Shown here in pieces: positions 16,090-24,255 of a stretch of 40,926 nt of DNA. The position numbers and the translations under genes were made by a program. The DNA is from Bdellovibrio sp. GTDB taxonomy: Bacteria; Bdellovibrionota; Bacteriovoracia; Bacteriovoracales; Bacteriovoracaceae. Numbering within the stretch: the stretch's first letter is position 1; the number at the start of each line of letters is the position of its first letter. The notes beneath the pieces are model-generated. The model saw only the letters and a program-made list of their open reading frames with translations. It did no database searches and had not been told where the DNA came from. The DNA lies in the NCBI GenBank assembly GCA_020720455.1, contig DYOQ01000005.1, positions 1-40,926 of the forward strand, given 5' to 3'.

Positions 16090-16850
16090 ACAGAGTTATC
16101 TCCAAGAGAGCGACCACCGTCAATGGTAATTACAGTTCCAGTTATATAACTAGCTCGTTCAGAACACAAATAATGCACTAAATCTCCAATTTCTTCAGGT
16201 GTACCGGCACGCCCTACAGGTATTTTTTCTCGAAGTAACTTATGTTCTCTTAGATTATTAACCATATCTTGAGTCATAGGTGTTTCTATTAATCCAGGGG
16301 CCAAAGCGTTTACAGTAATACCACGGTGGGCCACTTCCATTGCTAAGCATTTTGTAAATCCTTCAATTCCTGATTTCACAGTAGCATACCCAACTTGGCC
16401 TTTTTTAAAATATTTAGCACTCACTGATGAGAAATTAATAACCCTACCAAACTTATCTTTATACATTTCTTTAAGACACAAATGAGTCAGCGCTAGCGTA
16501 GTAGTTAAATGCTCTTGAATCATTTGATCTTGGACAGAAAAATCCATATTTAAAAAAAGTCCATCTCTAATCTTGCCAGCACTATTAATTAAGATTGAAG
16601 GTGCTTTAGCAAATTGGTCACACACTTCGCCGTAAAGTTCTTTTGCCAACAGATATCCTTTTAACTCTTTTCGATACAGCTCAACATGACATTCTGGATT
16701 TTTAACCTGTATCTGTTTTTTTGCATTGATTGCTTTATCATCATTGCTAGCATACACGAGAGCAAGATCATACTCTTGAGCAATTTTATCTGCACACGCA
16801 AATCCTAAGCCAGAAGTCCCTCCCGTAATCAACGCTAATTTTTTTGACAT
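16086..16850 (-). CDS. FabG-like 3-oxoacyl-[ACP] reductase
   Basis: A 254-residue SDR enzyme. Seen: GGTSGLGFA cofactor loop (10-18), NSAGKIRDGLF (89-99) corresponding to the NAG motif with the FabG-like RD, catalytic Ser in FSSVSA (about 141-142), and Y155-x3-K159 in GYATVKSG. The tail APGLIETPMT and the ending TGTVITIDGG are typical FabG. It should convert 3-oxoacyl-ACP to 3-hydroxyacyl-ACP with NADPH. The ATG begins immediately after the ketosynthase stop (TAGATG) and its stop overlaps the enoyl reductase start, so the genes are translated together. Confidence 0.88.
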   Translation of the reverse strand: MSKKLALITGGTSGLGFACADKIAQEYDLALVYASNDDKAINAKKQIQVKNPECHVELYRKELKGYLLAKELYGEVCDQFAKAPSILINSAGKIRDGLFLNMDFSVQDQMIQEHLTTTLALTHLCLKEMYKDKFGRVINFSSVSAKYFKKGQVGYATVKSGIEGFTKCLAMEVAHRGITVNALAPGLIETPMTQDMVNNLREHKLLREKIPVGRAGTPEEIGDLVHYLCSERASYITGTVITIDGGRSLGDNSV

Positions 16851-18119
16851 CTATACCTCATTTTTTTTCAAAATCACACATACATTTTGACCACCAAAAC
16901 CAATATTATTATTTAGTACATAATTAATTGCTTTATCACGAGATACCAATGGCACATAATCTAAATCACAATCTGGATCAGTGTTGTGTAAATTAATTGT
17001 TGGAGCAACTTTTTGTTGTTGTATCATTTGTACACATGCAATCGTTTCCAATATTCCTGCAGCAACAGTTGAGTGGCCAATTTCTGATTTTAAAGAACTA
17101 ACAGACAAGGAATAAGCGTGCTTTCCAAACAGCTCGCGAATGGCCATCGTTTCAACCTTATCATTTAATAACGTTGATGTTCCATGTGCACTAATATAAT
17201 CGATTTGATTTTTGTCAATTTCAGCATCCTTAATTGCATTTTCCATAGCAATTTTTAGGCAGATCCCATCATCACGAGGATCAGTTAATCTAAACGCGTC
17301 TGAAGTTATTCCATATCCGACAACTTCTGCCAAAATTAAATTACCAGATTTCTTCTGTGACTCTTCTGACTCCAAAAGTAAAATACCTGCTGCCTCACCT
17401 CTGACAAAACCACTTCTCGTTATATCAAACGGTCGACTAGCAGTACTTGGTTCTACTTCTGCTGTTGTTAAGGCCATCAACATGTGAAAATTCATCATAT
17501 TGGCCAATGTACATCTAGTATCAACCCCAGCAACCAACACCCTGTTCCACATACCAGATCTTACCCTATTAAAGCCTATTCCTAACGCCTGATTCCCTGT
17601 AGCACAAGCAGCATTGATACTGTAGATTTTCATAGGATCTAGATCTACTCCGTAATATGACTTAATGCTATCGATCAATAATTTATGACAGCCATCACCA
17701 TTAAGAAGATTAAAGTCAAATTTTTCAGCACACTTTTTTTTATATGCATCCTCAACAACCTCATATCCTGTTCCGTCCGGTGTTCCATAAACAAAAGCAT
17801 CTATTGAATCTACAGATTTTATCTTTTCAAAAATTTGCTCTAATGCTAGAAGAGTACAACGCCATGATCGCGACAACTCACCTGTTTCAGATAAACTTTC
17901 TACAATGTGTCTAGGTATATACTTAAACGTATCAAGTGAATCTTCAATAATACCAGCATAGGGTATTGGGAAATCTGAAGAAAAATCTCTAGTCCCTCTT
18001 AAGTTTTTAACTCCAGATTTTCCTTCAAACATATTTTTAGTGAATGTCTCAACATCACATCCCAACGACGACACCACACCACATGAAGTGATATAAACTT
18101 TTTTATGTAATGTGTTCAT
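16851..18119 (-). CDS. beta-ketoacyl-[ACP] synthase (FabF-type, catalytic)
   Basis: A 422-residue condensing enzyme with the complete Cys-His-His triad: Cys172 in NAACATG, His312 in AHGTSTLLND, and His349 in KSEIGHSTVAAG, plus the C-terminal gatekeeping loop NNNIGFGGQN. It should carry out decarboxylative Claisen condensation of malonyl-ACP onto an acyl chain. Just upstream in the same unit are the ACP and a half-length KS-like partner, so it may function as a KS/chain-length-factor heterodimer. One base separates it from the ACP stop. Sequence differs in places from housekeeping FabF (for example NDKVE after the first His motif, where FabF has NDxxE). Confidence 0.92.
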   Translation of the reverse strand: MNTLHKKVYITSCGVVSSLGCDVETFTKNMFEGKSGVKNLRGTRDFSSDFPIPYAGIIEDSLDTFKYIPRHIVESLSETGELSRSWRCTLLALEQIFEKIKSVDSIDAFVYGTPDGTGYEVVEDAYKKKCAEKFDFNLLNGDGCHKLLIDSIKSYYGVDLDPMKIYSINAACATGNQALGIGFNRVRSGMWNRVLVAGVDTRCTLANMMNFHMLMALTTAEVEPSTASRPFDITRSGFVRGEAAGILLLESEESQKKSGNLILAEVVGYGITSDAFRLTDPRDDGICLKIAMENAIKDAEIDKNQIDYISAHGTSTLLNDKVETMAIRELFGKHAYSLSVSSLKSEIGHSTVAAGILETIACVQMIQQQKVAPTINLHNTDPDCDLDYVPLVSRDKAINYVLNNNIGFGGQNVCVILKKNEV

Positions 18120-18120
18120 T

Positions 18121-18375
18121 TTAATATTTTGTCAAAAAAAGAACCAAATCACCGACAGTCATCTTTTGTCCTACTGGCAACTCTTTACGCAACTTCGACA
18201 AATCAACTTCTTTGTTAACAATTTTTTCTAATTCTGAAGCTATATCTAACATATCTATACTTTCAGCACCTAGATCATCGATTATACTACTCTCCCTTTT
18301 TACCTCATCAACATCCAAATCTAATACATCCGCAATCGCATTCTTAATCTCTTGAAATAATTTTTCATCGTTCAC
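18121..18375 (-). CDS. acyl carrier protein
   Basis: An 84-residue ACP with the phosphopantetheine site DDLGAESID (Ser39) and the usual acidic four-helix pattern. The start is the GTG at 18375, decided by the strong AGGAGG seven bases upstream; the longer open frame with an extra N-terminal MISLVSQRRNI has no comparable site. It overlaps the end of the upstream KS-like gene by 11 bases. The ES-ID around the modified Ser, in place of the DSLD of primary-metabolism AcpP, and its place among KS, KR and ER genes mark it as a pathway-specific carrier. Confidence 0.9.
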   Translation of the reverse strand: MNDEKLFQEIKNAIADVLDLDVDEVKRESSIIDDLGAESIDMLDIASELEKIVNKEVDLSKLRKELPVGQKMTVGDLVLFLTKY

Positions 18376-19117
18376 AATATTCCTCCTCTGTGAAACCAAA
18401 CTTATCAATTAACTGGCAAGATATTCCATAATTGTATTTTAATTTTGGGGCCCTACAAAGAGTTGATCTATCCTCACCTCTTTGCAATAAAACGGCCGCT
18501 GCACCTTCAGAAATAGGAAGACCACCTTCAGTCATGTTCTTTAACAAATTTAGTCCATCCTCATCACTAAAAGCAGAAACGACCAATGCATAATCAATCT
18601 GATTGGTTAACAGATCAAATTCAGCTTGCTCTAGTGCATGACTTGGCCCAAATTTTGTATGAGTAAAAACATACAATGGACCTCTTACGTTATACGATAT
18701 TCCAAGCTGAGCTGCTGCTAAATTTGGAAGTTGCTTAAGGTACATTTTAGGATTTCTTTCTCTTTTGAAATTTACATGAAACTCATTTCGATCTTTGGCC
18801 AAAATTTTCTCGACGATATTATAATCAACCGATCCATTTTCTATAGCGCAATAAATCCCTGTCCGAAACGGATTTTTACCAATAATTTCCAAACAGTCAT
18901 CTGGCATTAATGAGCATGCGAAGTGCAATAAACAACAAGCTCTAGAGCATGACCTACTGGCCGACCCAAACTTCCCCAATAGTTGTTTATTACTGTAGGC
19001 AAAACTTCTGACATTTTCAATATGTATTTCAGGTGAAAAACAACGAATACTGAATAACTTATACTCTAAATTATCACCACAAGGATACGCAAAATTTTTC
19101 CATAAAACATTGAACAT
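18365..19117 (-). CDS. half-length ketosynthase-like protein (chain-length-factor type)
   Basis: About 250 residues from the ATG at 19117, chosen over a TTG eleven codons earlier because AGAGGG sits correctly upstream. The segment VRGPLYVFTHTKFG (145-158) aligns by eye with the active-site region GPxxxxxTACSSG of ketosynthases, with Thr154 in place of the catalytic Cys; the downstream helix and DYALVVSAFSDED, GAAAVLL match the N-terminal KS half. The C-terminal half with both catalytic His is missing. This resembles the PF13723 'ketoacyl synthase chain length factor' proteins of aryl polyene clusters, which pair with a full KS. First gene of the minus unit; overlaps the ACP by 11 bases. Confidence 0.72.
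   Translation of the reverse strand: MFNVLWKNFAYPCGDNLEYKLFSIRCFSPEIHIENVRSFAYSNKQLLGKFGSASRSCSRACCLLHFACSLMPDDCLEIIGKNPFRTGIYCAIENGSVDYNIVEKILAKDRNEFHVNFKRERNPKMYLKQLPNLAAAQLGISYNVRGPLYVFTHTKFGPSHALEQAEFDLLTNQIDYALVVSAFSDEDGLNLLKNMTEGGLPISEGAAAVLLQRGEDRSTLCRAPKLKYNYGISCQLIDKFGFTEEEYCER
18382..18387 (-). promoter_or_regulatory. strong ribosome binding site fixing the ACP start
   Basis: The minus strand reads AGGAGG followed by AATATT and GTG. This is among the best Shine-Dalgarno matches in the island, fits the need for a highly expressed carrier protein, and selects the GTG at 18375 over earlier in-frame codons. Confidence 0.75.
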
Positions 19118-19139
19118 TAGACCCTCTTCTTTAATAAAT

Positions 19140-19167
19140 ATTCTAATCAAATCGTGAATATTTTAAA
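19140..19167 (-). promoter_or_regulatory. possible promoter of the minus-strand biosynthetic unit
   Basis: On the minus strand TTTAAA (19167-19162) and TAGAAT (19145-19140) are separated by 16 bases and lie some 23 bases upstream of the ATG at 19117. The 115-base gap to the divergent unit (19118-19232) must contain both promoters. No palindromic operator was seen in it. Confidence 0.3.
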
Positions 19168-19232
19168 CAGAGAAAATTTTGCCTATTTTTTTTAATGGAC
19201 AAACGCTTAACACATGAAATAATCACTGTAAT

Positions 19233-19664
19233 ATGTTAAATGAATTTAATTTCCACCTAACCATAAGATCTGAACATATTGACAAATCAAGTCATGTTAA
19301 TAATGCGTGCTACTTGTCCTTCTTTGAAGCGGCCCGCTGGAGATGTTTTGACGGAACAATTTTTGATGAATCTAAAATACATACATTAGGATTCGCTCCA
19401 GTCCTAATAGACTGCCAACTAAAATATAGGAAAGAACTTGTACTCGATGACAACATATCTATCAAAACAAGCATCATCCAAATAGAAAAAAAAATGATCA
19501 TTCACATTAATCAAGTAATATATAAACAAAATGGAGAAAAATCGTGTTCGGCAAAATTAAGACACGGAATACTCAACTTAAAAACCAGAAATTTAACCGA
19601 AATTCCTGATAATTGGTTAAATATTTTACTTAAGGAGAAATCAAATGCTATGGTACTTACTTGA
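19233..19664 (+). CDS. hotdog-fold acyl thioesterase (4HBT/YbgC-like)
   Basis: A 143-residue hotdog protein. RSEHIDKSSHVNNACYLSFFEAARW (12-36) carries the family motif D-x3-HVNN with the expected catalytic Asp17 and the conserved His21. The remaining beta strands (LDCQLKYRKELVLDD-type, read here as IDCQLKYRKELVLDD) are typical of 4-hydroxybenzoyl-CoA thioesterase relatives. It probably hydrolyses an acyl-ACP or acyl-CoA, either to release product or to edit stalled chains. It is the first gene of the divergent plus-strand unit and overlaps the dehydratase gene by 20 bases. No clear ribosome site precedes the ATG. Confidence 0.82.
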   Translation: MLNEFNFHLTIRSEHIDKSSHVNNACYLSFFEAARWRCFDGTIFDESKIHTLGFAPVLIDCQLKYRKELVLDDNISIKTSIIQIEKKMIIHINQVIYKQNGEKSCSAKLRHGILNLKTRNLTEIPDNWLNILLKEKSNAMVLT

Positions 19665-20085
19665 TCGGATTACTGAATGTGATCCTGGTAAAACAATTAC
19701 CGCAGTCAAATGTTTTACTCGCTCGGAGATAATATTTCAACATCATTTTATTAATTATCCTGTTGTTCCCGGTGTGTTGCAGATTGAAATGATAGCACAA
19801 GCTGGCGGTAAATGCATAAAGGTCTTCGATGGTAAACTCGCCCCAGCTTTGGCCAGTGTAAAAAAGGCAAAATTTTATCAGAGTATATTTCCTGGTGACA
19901 AATGTGAAGTACGAGCAGAAATTATGCAATTAACGTCACAGTATGCAAAGTGTACTGGCATAGTATCAGTAGATGGTAAAAAAAAATCTAGTGCTGAAAT
20001 TTTATATTCTTTTCTAGCACCAGAAATTGTAGCAAAACTAGTTCCCGACGAAATAGTAGAAGAGTGGAAAGCAAAAATTAAATAA
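19645..20085 (+). CDS. FabZ-like 3-hydroxyacyl-[ACP] dehydratase
   Basis: A 146-residue hotdog dehydratase. HHFINYPVVPGVLQIEMIAQ (33-52) corresponds to the FabZ signature HFPGxPxxPGVLQIEAMAQ, retaining the catalytic His34 and Glu48, although PG after HF is replaced by IN. ASVKKAKFYQSIFPGD matches the second conserved FabZ block. It should dehydrate 3-hydroxyacyl-ACP to the trans-2-enoyl form, linking the FabG-like and FabL-like enzymes of the minus unit. AAGGAG supports the start. Its stop lies 13 bases before the amidotransferase ATG. Confidence 0.85.
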   Translation: MLWYLLDRITECDPGKTITAVKCFTRSEIIFQHHFINYPVVPGVLQIEMIAQAGGKCIKVFDGKLAPALASVKKAKFYQSIFPGDKCEVRAEIMQLTSQYAKCTGIVSVDGKKKSSAEILYSFLAPEIVAKLVPDEIVEEWKAKIK

Positions 20086-20098
20086 CTTGGGAAGATAT

Positions 20099-22069
20099 AT
20101 GTGTGGTATCTGGGGTGAATTTGGCATAAACGTTGAGTTTGACCAAAATAAGCTTAAAAATATAGTTAGCTCACTTTTTCATCGTGGCCCAGATGGATAC
20201 GGATATTTTTCAATTCAACACTGTGCTCTCGTCCACACAAGATTAAGCATAATTGACCTCGTTTCTGGTGGACAACCATTGACATCCTATGACAACAACA
20301 TGATTGGGATTGTTAACGGTGAAATTTATGACTACAAAAAAACTAAAACCGAACTAGAAGCACAAAATATCAGCTTTAAAACTTGCTCAGATAGTGAGGT
20401 CTTGTTAAATCTTTTTACAAAAAAAGGAAAAACATCGTTAAAAGATGTTCACGGAGAATATGCTTATATTTTTTTCGACAAAAAAAATAAAAAGGTTTTT
20501 TTTGGGAGAGACCCTTTTGGAGTAAAACCACTATACATATTTAGAAAAAACAACTCCATTATTCTTGCCAGCGAAATCAAAGCAATTTTATCAAATGAAT
20601 CGTTTTCTATCAACGAAAAATACTTAACAAACTATATCTGCCGAATTACCACACCACTCGAAACACTTTTTCAAAACATACAACACGTTTATCCCGGTTA
20701 CGTATATGAATACGATATCATCAAAAATAAAATATCAGAAACACCATTAGGATCACTGCAGTTCAACCGGCCAAAGCTTAAACAATCAAAAGAAGAATGT
20801 CTATTAGAGCTTGAAGCAACTTTAAAAAATAGCATAAAACGAAGACTAGTTGCAGATGTTGAGGTAGGAGCATATTTAAGTGGTGGAGTTGATAGCTCCC
20901 TTATATTGGCCTTAATGTGCGACCAAGGTGCAAGGCCAAAAGCATTTACCGTAGGCTTTGAAGACAATGAGTTCGATGAATCAAATAAAGCAATTACTAT
21001 TGCAAAACATCTTGGTGTCAAACATGAAATAGTAATGCTAAATAAAAACAATTTTTTTGATTATCTAGAAAAATCAATCATTGCTTTTGAATCGCCGATT
21101 GCCAACGTCCACGGAGCAGCTAAAAACTTACTCGGCCATTTAGCATCAAAACATTTAAAAGTTGTACTATCTGGTGAGGGCGCCGATGAACTATTTGCTG
21201 GATATGCACATCACCGATTATCTAAGCTAGAACAGTTCTTAAGAAATTATCCAGATACAAAACGAGAACAGATAATTAATTATTTTATTACCACAAAAGC
21301 TGGGATAGGAAGCAAATATTTATGCAGTAAACGTTATCCCTTTAAATCTGAGGTTCGAGAAATATTCACCAACAACTATCCCAATCAATTCAGACGAATT
21401 ATCGACGAAAAAAATGCGAAATACCTTTTTGGTAGAACAATTAATCAATCAATTCATAATAATCTAAAAAAAATTAAGTTACTGGAAAATATGGACAACA
21501 TAAGCATTACTGACAACAATTTCAATTATCACATATGGCTTGACATACGATTAGACCTTTTACATTATATTTTAGCAAATTTAGGTGACAGACAAGAAAT
21601 GTCAAATTCGATTGAAGGTAGAACACCTTTTCTAGATCTAGAAGTGGCAAGACTGGCCCTAACCTATTCTCCTCACATTTTAATTAATGGTCTAACTGAA
21701 AAATATATTTTAAAACAAATGTGCACGAAATATTTACCAATTAAAAACGGAAATGAACCTAAGCATGCTTTTTTTGCTCCAGACAACTATTTTAATACCA
21801 TAACAGGAAAAAAATTTTTGGAGAATCATGTGCATGATTCGAAAAAAATACTTGATTTTTTAAACTGGAATAAAATTGAGAAACTTTTTAAATACACCAA
21901 CCAGAACGATGCCGTAGATAGTAATGAAGTTAACACCTTAAAACTGACGCTTGCTTCAACGTCATATCTAGTTCAAGAAATATCTAAGCACTCATGCCAT
22001 AATAAAATAATAAATAATTCTCTGCCAACATCTATCATTAAAGGAGAACCTCATGTCTTTATATTATGA
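20099..22069 (+). CDS. asparagine synthetase-like glutamine amidotransferase (AsnB family)
   Basis: 656 residues. I start at the ATG at 20099, so that Met removal exposes Cys2 (MCGIWGEFG), the class II glutaminase nucleophile; GGGAAG precedes it. The glutaminase domain has HRGPDG, RLSIIDL and NGEIYDY. The synthetase domain has the PPi-loop LSGGVDSS (about 260-267), LSGEGADELFAGY and EGRTPFLD. The canonical reaction is ATP-dependent amidation of Asp to Asn with glutamine-derived ammonia. In pathway clusters family members amidate other carboxylates, and the fatty-acid context suggests that here. Coupled to the next gene by a 17-base overlap. A plain asparagine synthetase cannot be excluded. 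Confidence 0.88.
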   Translation: MCGIWGEFGINVEFDQNKLKNIVSSLFHRGPDGYGYFSIQHCALVHTRLSIIDLVSGGQPLTSYDNNMIGIVNGEIYDYKKTKTELEAQNISFKTCSDSEVLLNLFTKKGKTSLKDVHGEYAYIFFDKKNKKVFFGRDPFGVKPLYIFRKNNSIILASEIKAILSNESFSINEKYLTNYICRITTPLETLFQNIQHVYPGYVYEYDIIKNKISETPLGSLQFNRPKLKQSKEECLLELEATLKNSIKRRLVADVEVGAYLSGGVDSSLILALMCDQGARPKAFTVGFEDNEFDESNKAITIAKHLGVKHEIVMLNKNNFFDYLEKSIIAFESPIANVHGAAKNLLGHLASKHLKVVLSGEGADELFAGYAHHRLSKLEQFLRNYPDTKREQIINYFITTKAGIGSKYLCSKRYPFKSEVREIFTNNYPNQFRRIIDEKNAKYLFGRTINQSIHNNLKKIKLLENMDNISITDNNFNYHIWLDIRLDLLHYILANLGDRQEMSNSIEGRTPFLDLEVARLALTYSPHILINGLTEKYILKQMCTKYLPIKNGNEPKHAFFAPDNYFNTITGKKFLENHVHDSKKILDFLNWNKIEKLFKYTNQNDAVDSNEVNTLKLTLASTSYLVQEISKHSCHNKIINNSLPTSIIKGEPHVFIL

Positions 22070-22868
22070 AACTATTGGTGACAGGAATTTACCTTTATTA
22101 GTGGCCGTACATGGATTAATGGGTGGTGTAGAGGAATTAAAATTTCTAGAATCTTTAGCTCAAAAGTTTCATATCATTTTTGTTGATTTTAATTATGAGT
22201 TAAAAAAGAAAAACATCGCTACGCGAGATTTAAAAACTGTTGATTACGATCATGGTTCTGACATGATAGCAGAGTTGCTACATAAATACTTCAATGGCCA
22301 ACAAGCTTATTTTTTTGGTTCCAGCTATGGCGGTAAAATTATTTTTGATTTCATGGCAAAGTTTTCAGATTTATATCTCGGAGGTGTTTTTGGTGATATT
22401 TCTCCAGCGCCTGCTGAAGATACTGAATTCTATAAACTTACATACAACGTAGTGCCCCAATTGGATATGACACAAAACTGGGCAAACTTAAAAAAACAAA
22501 TAAAAAAATTAGTGCCCAACAGAAATGCATATTCACTTTTAACAAGCCAAATCTATTATCCTAAAGTCGATGGCCCTGCCATTTGGCGAACAGGAATTCA
22601 TAAGCTAAATGAAGTTATGTCAGAATTACAAATTAATAATCAATGGACACTCTTAGATAAAATGACCCCTTCAAAAAACAAAAAAAACATTATTCTTGTA
22701 GCTGAAGATTTTAGTTCTATTTCTGCTCAATCTCTAAAACGATTACAAGAGAGTGGATTTTTCGAACTTATTATTGTTCCAAAATCTTCACATTTTATTA
22801 ATATCACTCATCATCAAGTTATACTAGACACACTTTTAACATTGATTAACACACCAACTTCGACATAA
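22053..22868 (+). CDS. alpha/beta hydrolase
   Basis: A 271-residue alpha/beta-hydrolase. The oxyanion-side motif VAVHGLMGG (17-25) and nucleophile elbow FFGSSYGG place Ser91 as the nucleophile; His247 in KSSHFIN is the likely catalytic His. It has no signal peptide, so it should be cytoplasmic. As last gene of the plus unit, overlapping the amidotransferase by 17 bases and preceded by AAGGAG, it may act as a releasing thioesterase or acyl-transfer enzyme for the island's product; this is inferred from position only. Other possibilities include an esterase or amidase. Confidence 0.8.
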   Translation: MSLYYETIGDRNLPLLVAVHGLMGGVEELKFLESLAQKFHIIFVDFNYELKKKNIATRDLKTVDYDHGSDMIAELLHKYFNGQQAYFFGSSYGGKIIFDFMAKFSDLYLGGVFGDISPAPAEDTEFYKLTYNVVPQLDMTQNWANLKKQIKKLVPNRNAYSLLTSQIYYPKVDGPAIWRTGIHKLNEVMSELQINNQWTLLDKMTPSKNKKNIILVAEDFSSISAQSLKRLQESGFFELIIVPKSSHFINITHHQVILDTLLTLINTPTST

Positions 22869-22885
22869 CAGAGCTTTCATCCATA

Positions 22886-23788
22886 TCAAACTAACTGAAC
22901 TGCTCTCTTTAGTGCATTGATCCTATTTTCTAAAGATGGGTGAGTTGAAAAGAGTGCTAGCAAACTCGATTTTGAAGAAATCTGCATCGCTCTTACTTCA
23001 CTTCGGCCACCTTGTGCTAAAGATTCATAAGTCCTAGTAAGTCCAGAAAGTGCTGCTATCATTTTTTCCTTTCCAGCAAGTTTAGCTCCACCCGAATCAG
23101 CACGGTACTCTCTATAACGAGAGAAAAATGCAACAATGATAGAACCTAAAATTCCAAAAACTATTTGTAGCACCATTACTACTACGTAATTCGCAAGGCC
23201 TCCAATGCCTTCGCTTTTTTCATCATCGCTACTGCTCATTGCAGATGAAATTGCAAACGCAACAACTCTAGCAAGAAACATTACAAATGCGTTTACTACA
23301 CCCTGAACTAAGGCCATCGTAACCATATCACCGTTAGCAATGTGAGCAATTTCGTGCGCTAAAACGCCTTCAACTTCATCACTGCTCATTTTTGAAAGAA
23401 GGCCGCTTGATACTGCTACTAGAGAATTGTTTTTGCTCGGGCCAGTTGCAAACGCGTTTACCTCTGGTGAGTTATAAATTCCAACTTCTGGCATCACAAC
23501 GATTCCGGCCCTTGATGCTAGAGTATGTACTCTTCTTACAAGATCTCCATACTGGCCAGTTGGAGTTATAATCTGAACTCCATACATAGTTTTTGCCATA
23601 AATTTAGAGAGCATAAGGGATATAAAGGAGCCGGCCATACCCCAGACCAAACAAAAAATTATAAGTGAGGTATAATCAATTCCATAGGCGTTCATATAAT
23701 TGCCAACGCCAAGTAGAGAAAGAATCGTGGTAACGGTCACCATTATCGCAATATTAACTCCAAAAAATAGCGCAAATCTTTTTATCAT
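22886..23788 (-). CDS. htpX: membrane protease HtpX (M48 family)
   Basis: A 300-residue inner-membrane zinc metalloprotease that degrades damaged membrane proteins. Seen: two N-terminal transmembrane segments (about 5-27 and 40-60), NAFATGPS (111-118), the zinc site HEIAH (145-149), two further hydrophobic helices (about 158-180 and 193-215), and EYRADSGGA carrying the third zinc ligand. Length is standard. AAGGAGG supports the start. It converges on the alpha/beta hydrolase gene with 17 bases between. Confidence 0.95.
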   Translation of the reverse strand: MIKRFALFFGVNIAIMVTVTTILSLLGVGNYMNAYGIDYTSLIIFCLVWGMAGSFISLMLSKFMAKTMYGVQIITPTGQYGDLVRRVHTLASRAGIVVMPEVGIYNSPEVNAFATGPSKNNSLVAVSSGLLSKMSSDEVEGVLAHEIAHIANGDMVTMALVQGVVNAFVMFLARVVAFAISSAMSSSDDEKSEGIGGLANYVVVMVLQIVFGILGSIIVAFFSRYREYRADSGGAKLAGKEKMIAALSGLTRTYESLAQGGRSEVRAMQISSKSSLLALFSTHPSLENRINALKRAVQLV

Positions 23789-23817
23789 TTCTGCCTCCTT
23801 GGCCTAATTTATTTAAG

Positions 23818-23823
23818 ATTATA
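23818..23823 (-). promoter_or_regulatory. -10 element of the htpX promoter
   Basis: The minus strand carries a perfect TATAAT about 30 bases upstream of the htpX ATG. A TTGACA further upstream (23856-23851) is 27 bases away, too far to pair with it; a weaker TTATCT at a 16-base spacing is the alternative -35. Confidence 0.4.
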
Positions 23824-23879
23824 CTATAAATTTGGTAACAGATAAAAATTTGTCAAGGGTAATACTGTTTATCGAAATA

Positions 23880-24224
23880 TTATGCAGAGAATGTTGCCTG
23901 AAGGTGTTTTTGAACAATCGCCATCTCAATGTCACTGGCGTTGCCAAGCTTTGCTACAAATCTCACTTTTGATACAGATCGGATATGCTCATCTTCTCCG
24001 AAATCAGAGTCCAGCCACTCTTTGTCCTCTTCACTTAGTTCTGAACTTTCTTCAAACTTCCACTCACTATGGTGATGCAAAAGTGTCTCCAAAAGCATTT
24101 TTTTCTTTGAAATTTTTGTTAGTTCAATAACATCACCCTCAGACACTTCCATAGTATCTTGAATCTCTTTTGGTAAAATAATTCCAAGCGAGTTTCCTAC
24201 TTTTCTAATTTTTAATGACGTCAT
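23880..24224 (-). CDS. AbrB/MazE-like DNA-binding protein, probably an orphan antitoxin
   Basis: A 114-residue protein with an N-terminal swapped-hairpin AbrB/MazE domain (MTSLKIRKVGNSLGIILPKE, then EVSEGDVIEL). It is followed by the acidic WKFEESSELSEEDKEWL region of MazE-type antitoxins that normally wraps the toxin. A further 30 residues (after GEDEHIR) do not match the usual antitoxin end. No MazF, Doc or other toxin gene adjoins it; htpX lies 90 bases downstream and the asparaginase-like gene upstream. The inverted repeat at 24256-24283 is the likely autoregulatory operator. Confidence 0.78.
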   Translation of the reverse strand: MTSLKIRKVGNSLGIILPKEIQDTMEVSEGDVIELTKISKKKMLLETLLHHHSEWKFEESSELSEEDKEWLDSDFGEDEHIRSVSKVRFVAKLGNASDIEMAIVQKHLQATFSA

Positions 24225-24255
24225 AAATATAAACCTAGTTGAAAAAAAACACCTA

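Noticed and set aside
18376-18408. N-terminal extension of the ACP (MISLVSQRRNI)
   Set aside because: The strong AGGAGG before the GTG at 18375 and normal ACP length make the extension unlikely; it also overlaps the upstream gene's coding end.
12234-22868. Reading the island as an aryl polyene cluster
   Set aside because: A KS/CLF/KR/DH/ACP set is shared, but there is no ammonia-lyase, MMPL exporter, outer-membrane carrier or acyltransferase, and an enoyl reductase and AsnB-like enzyme are present.
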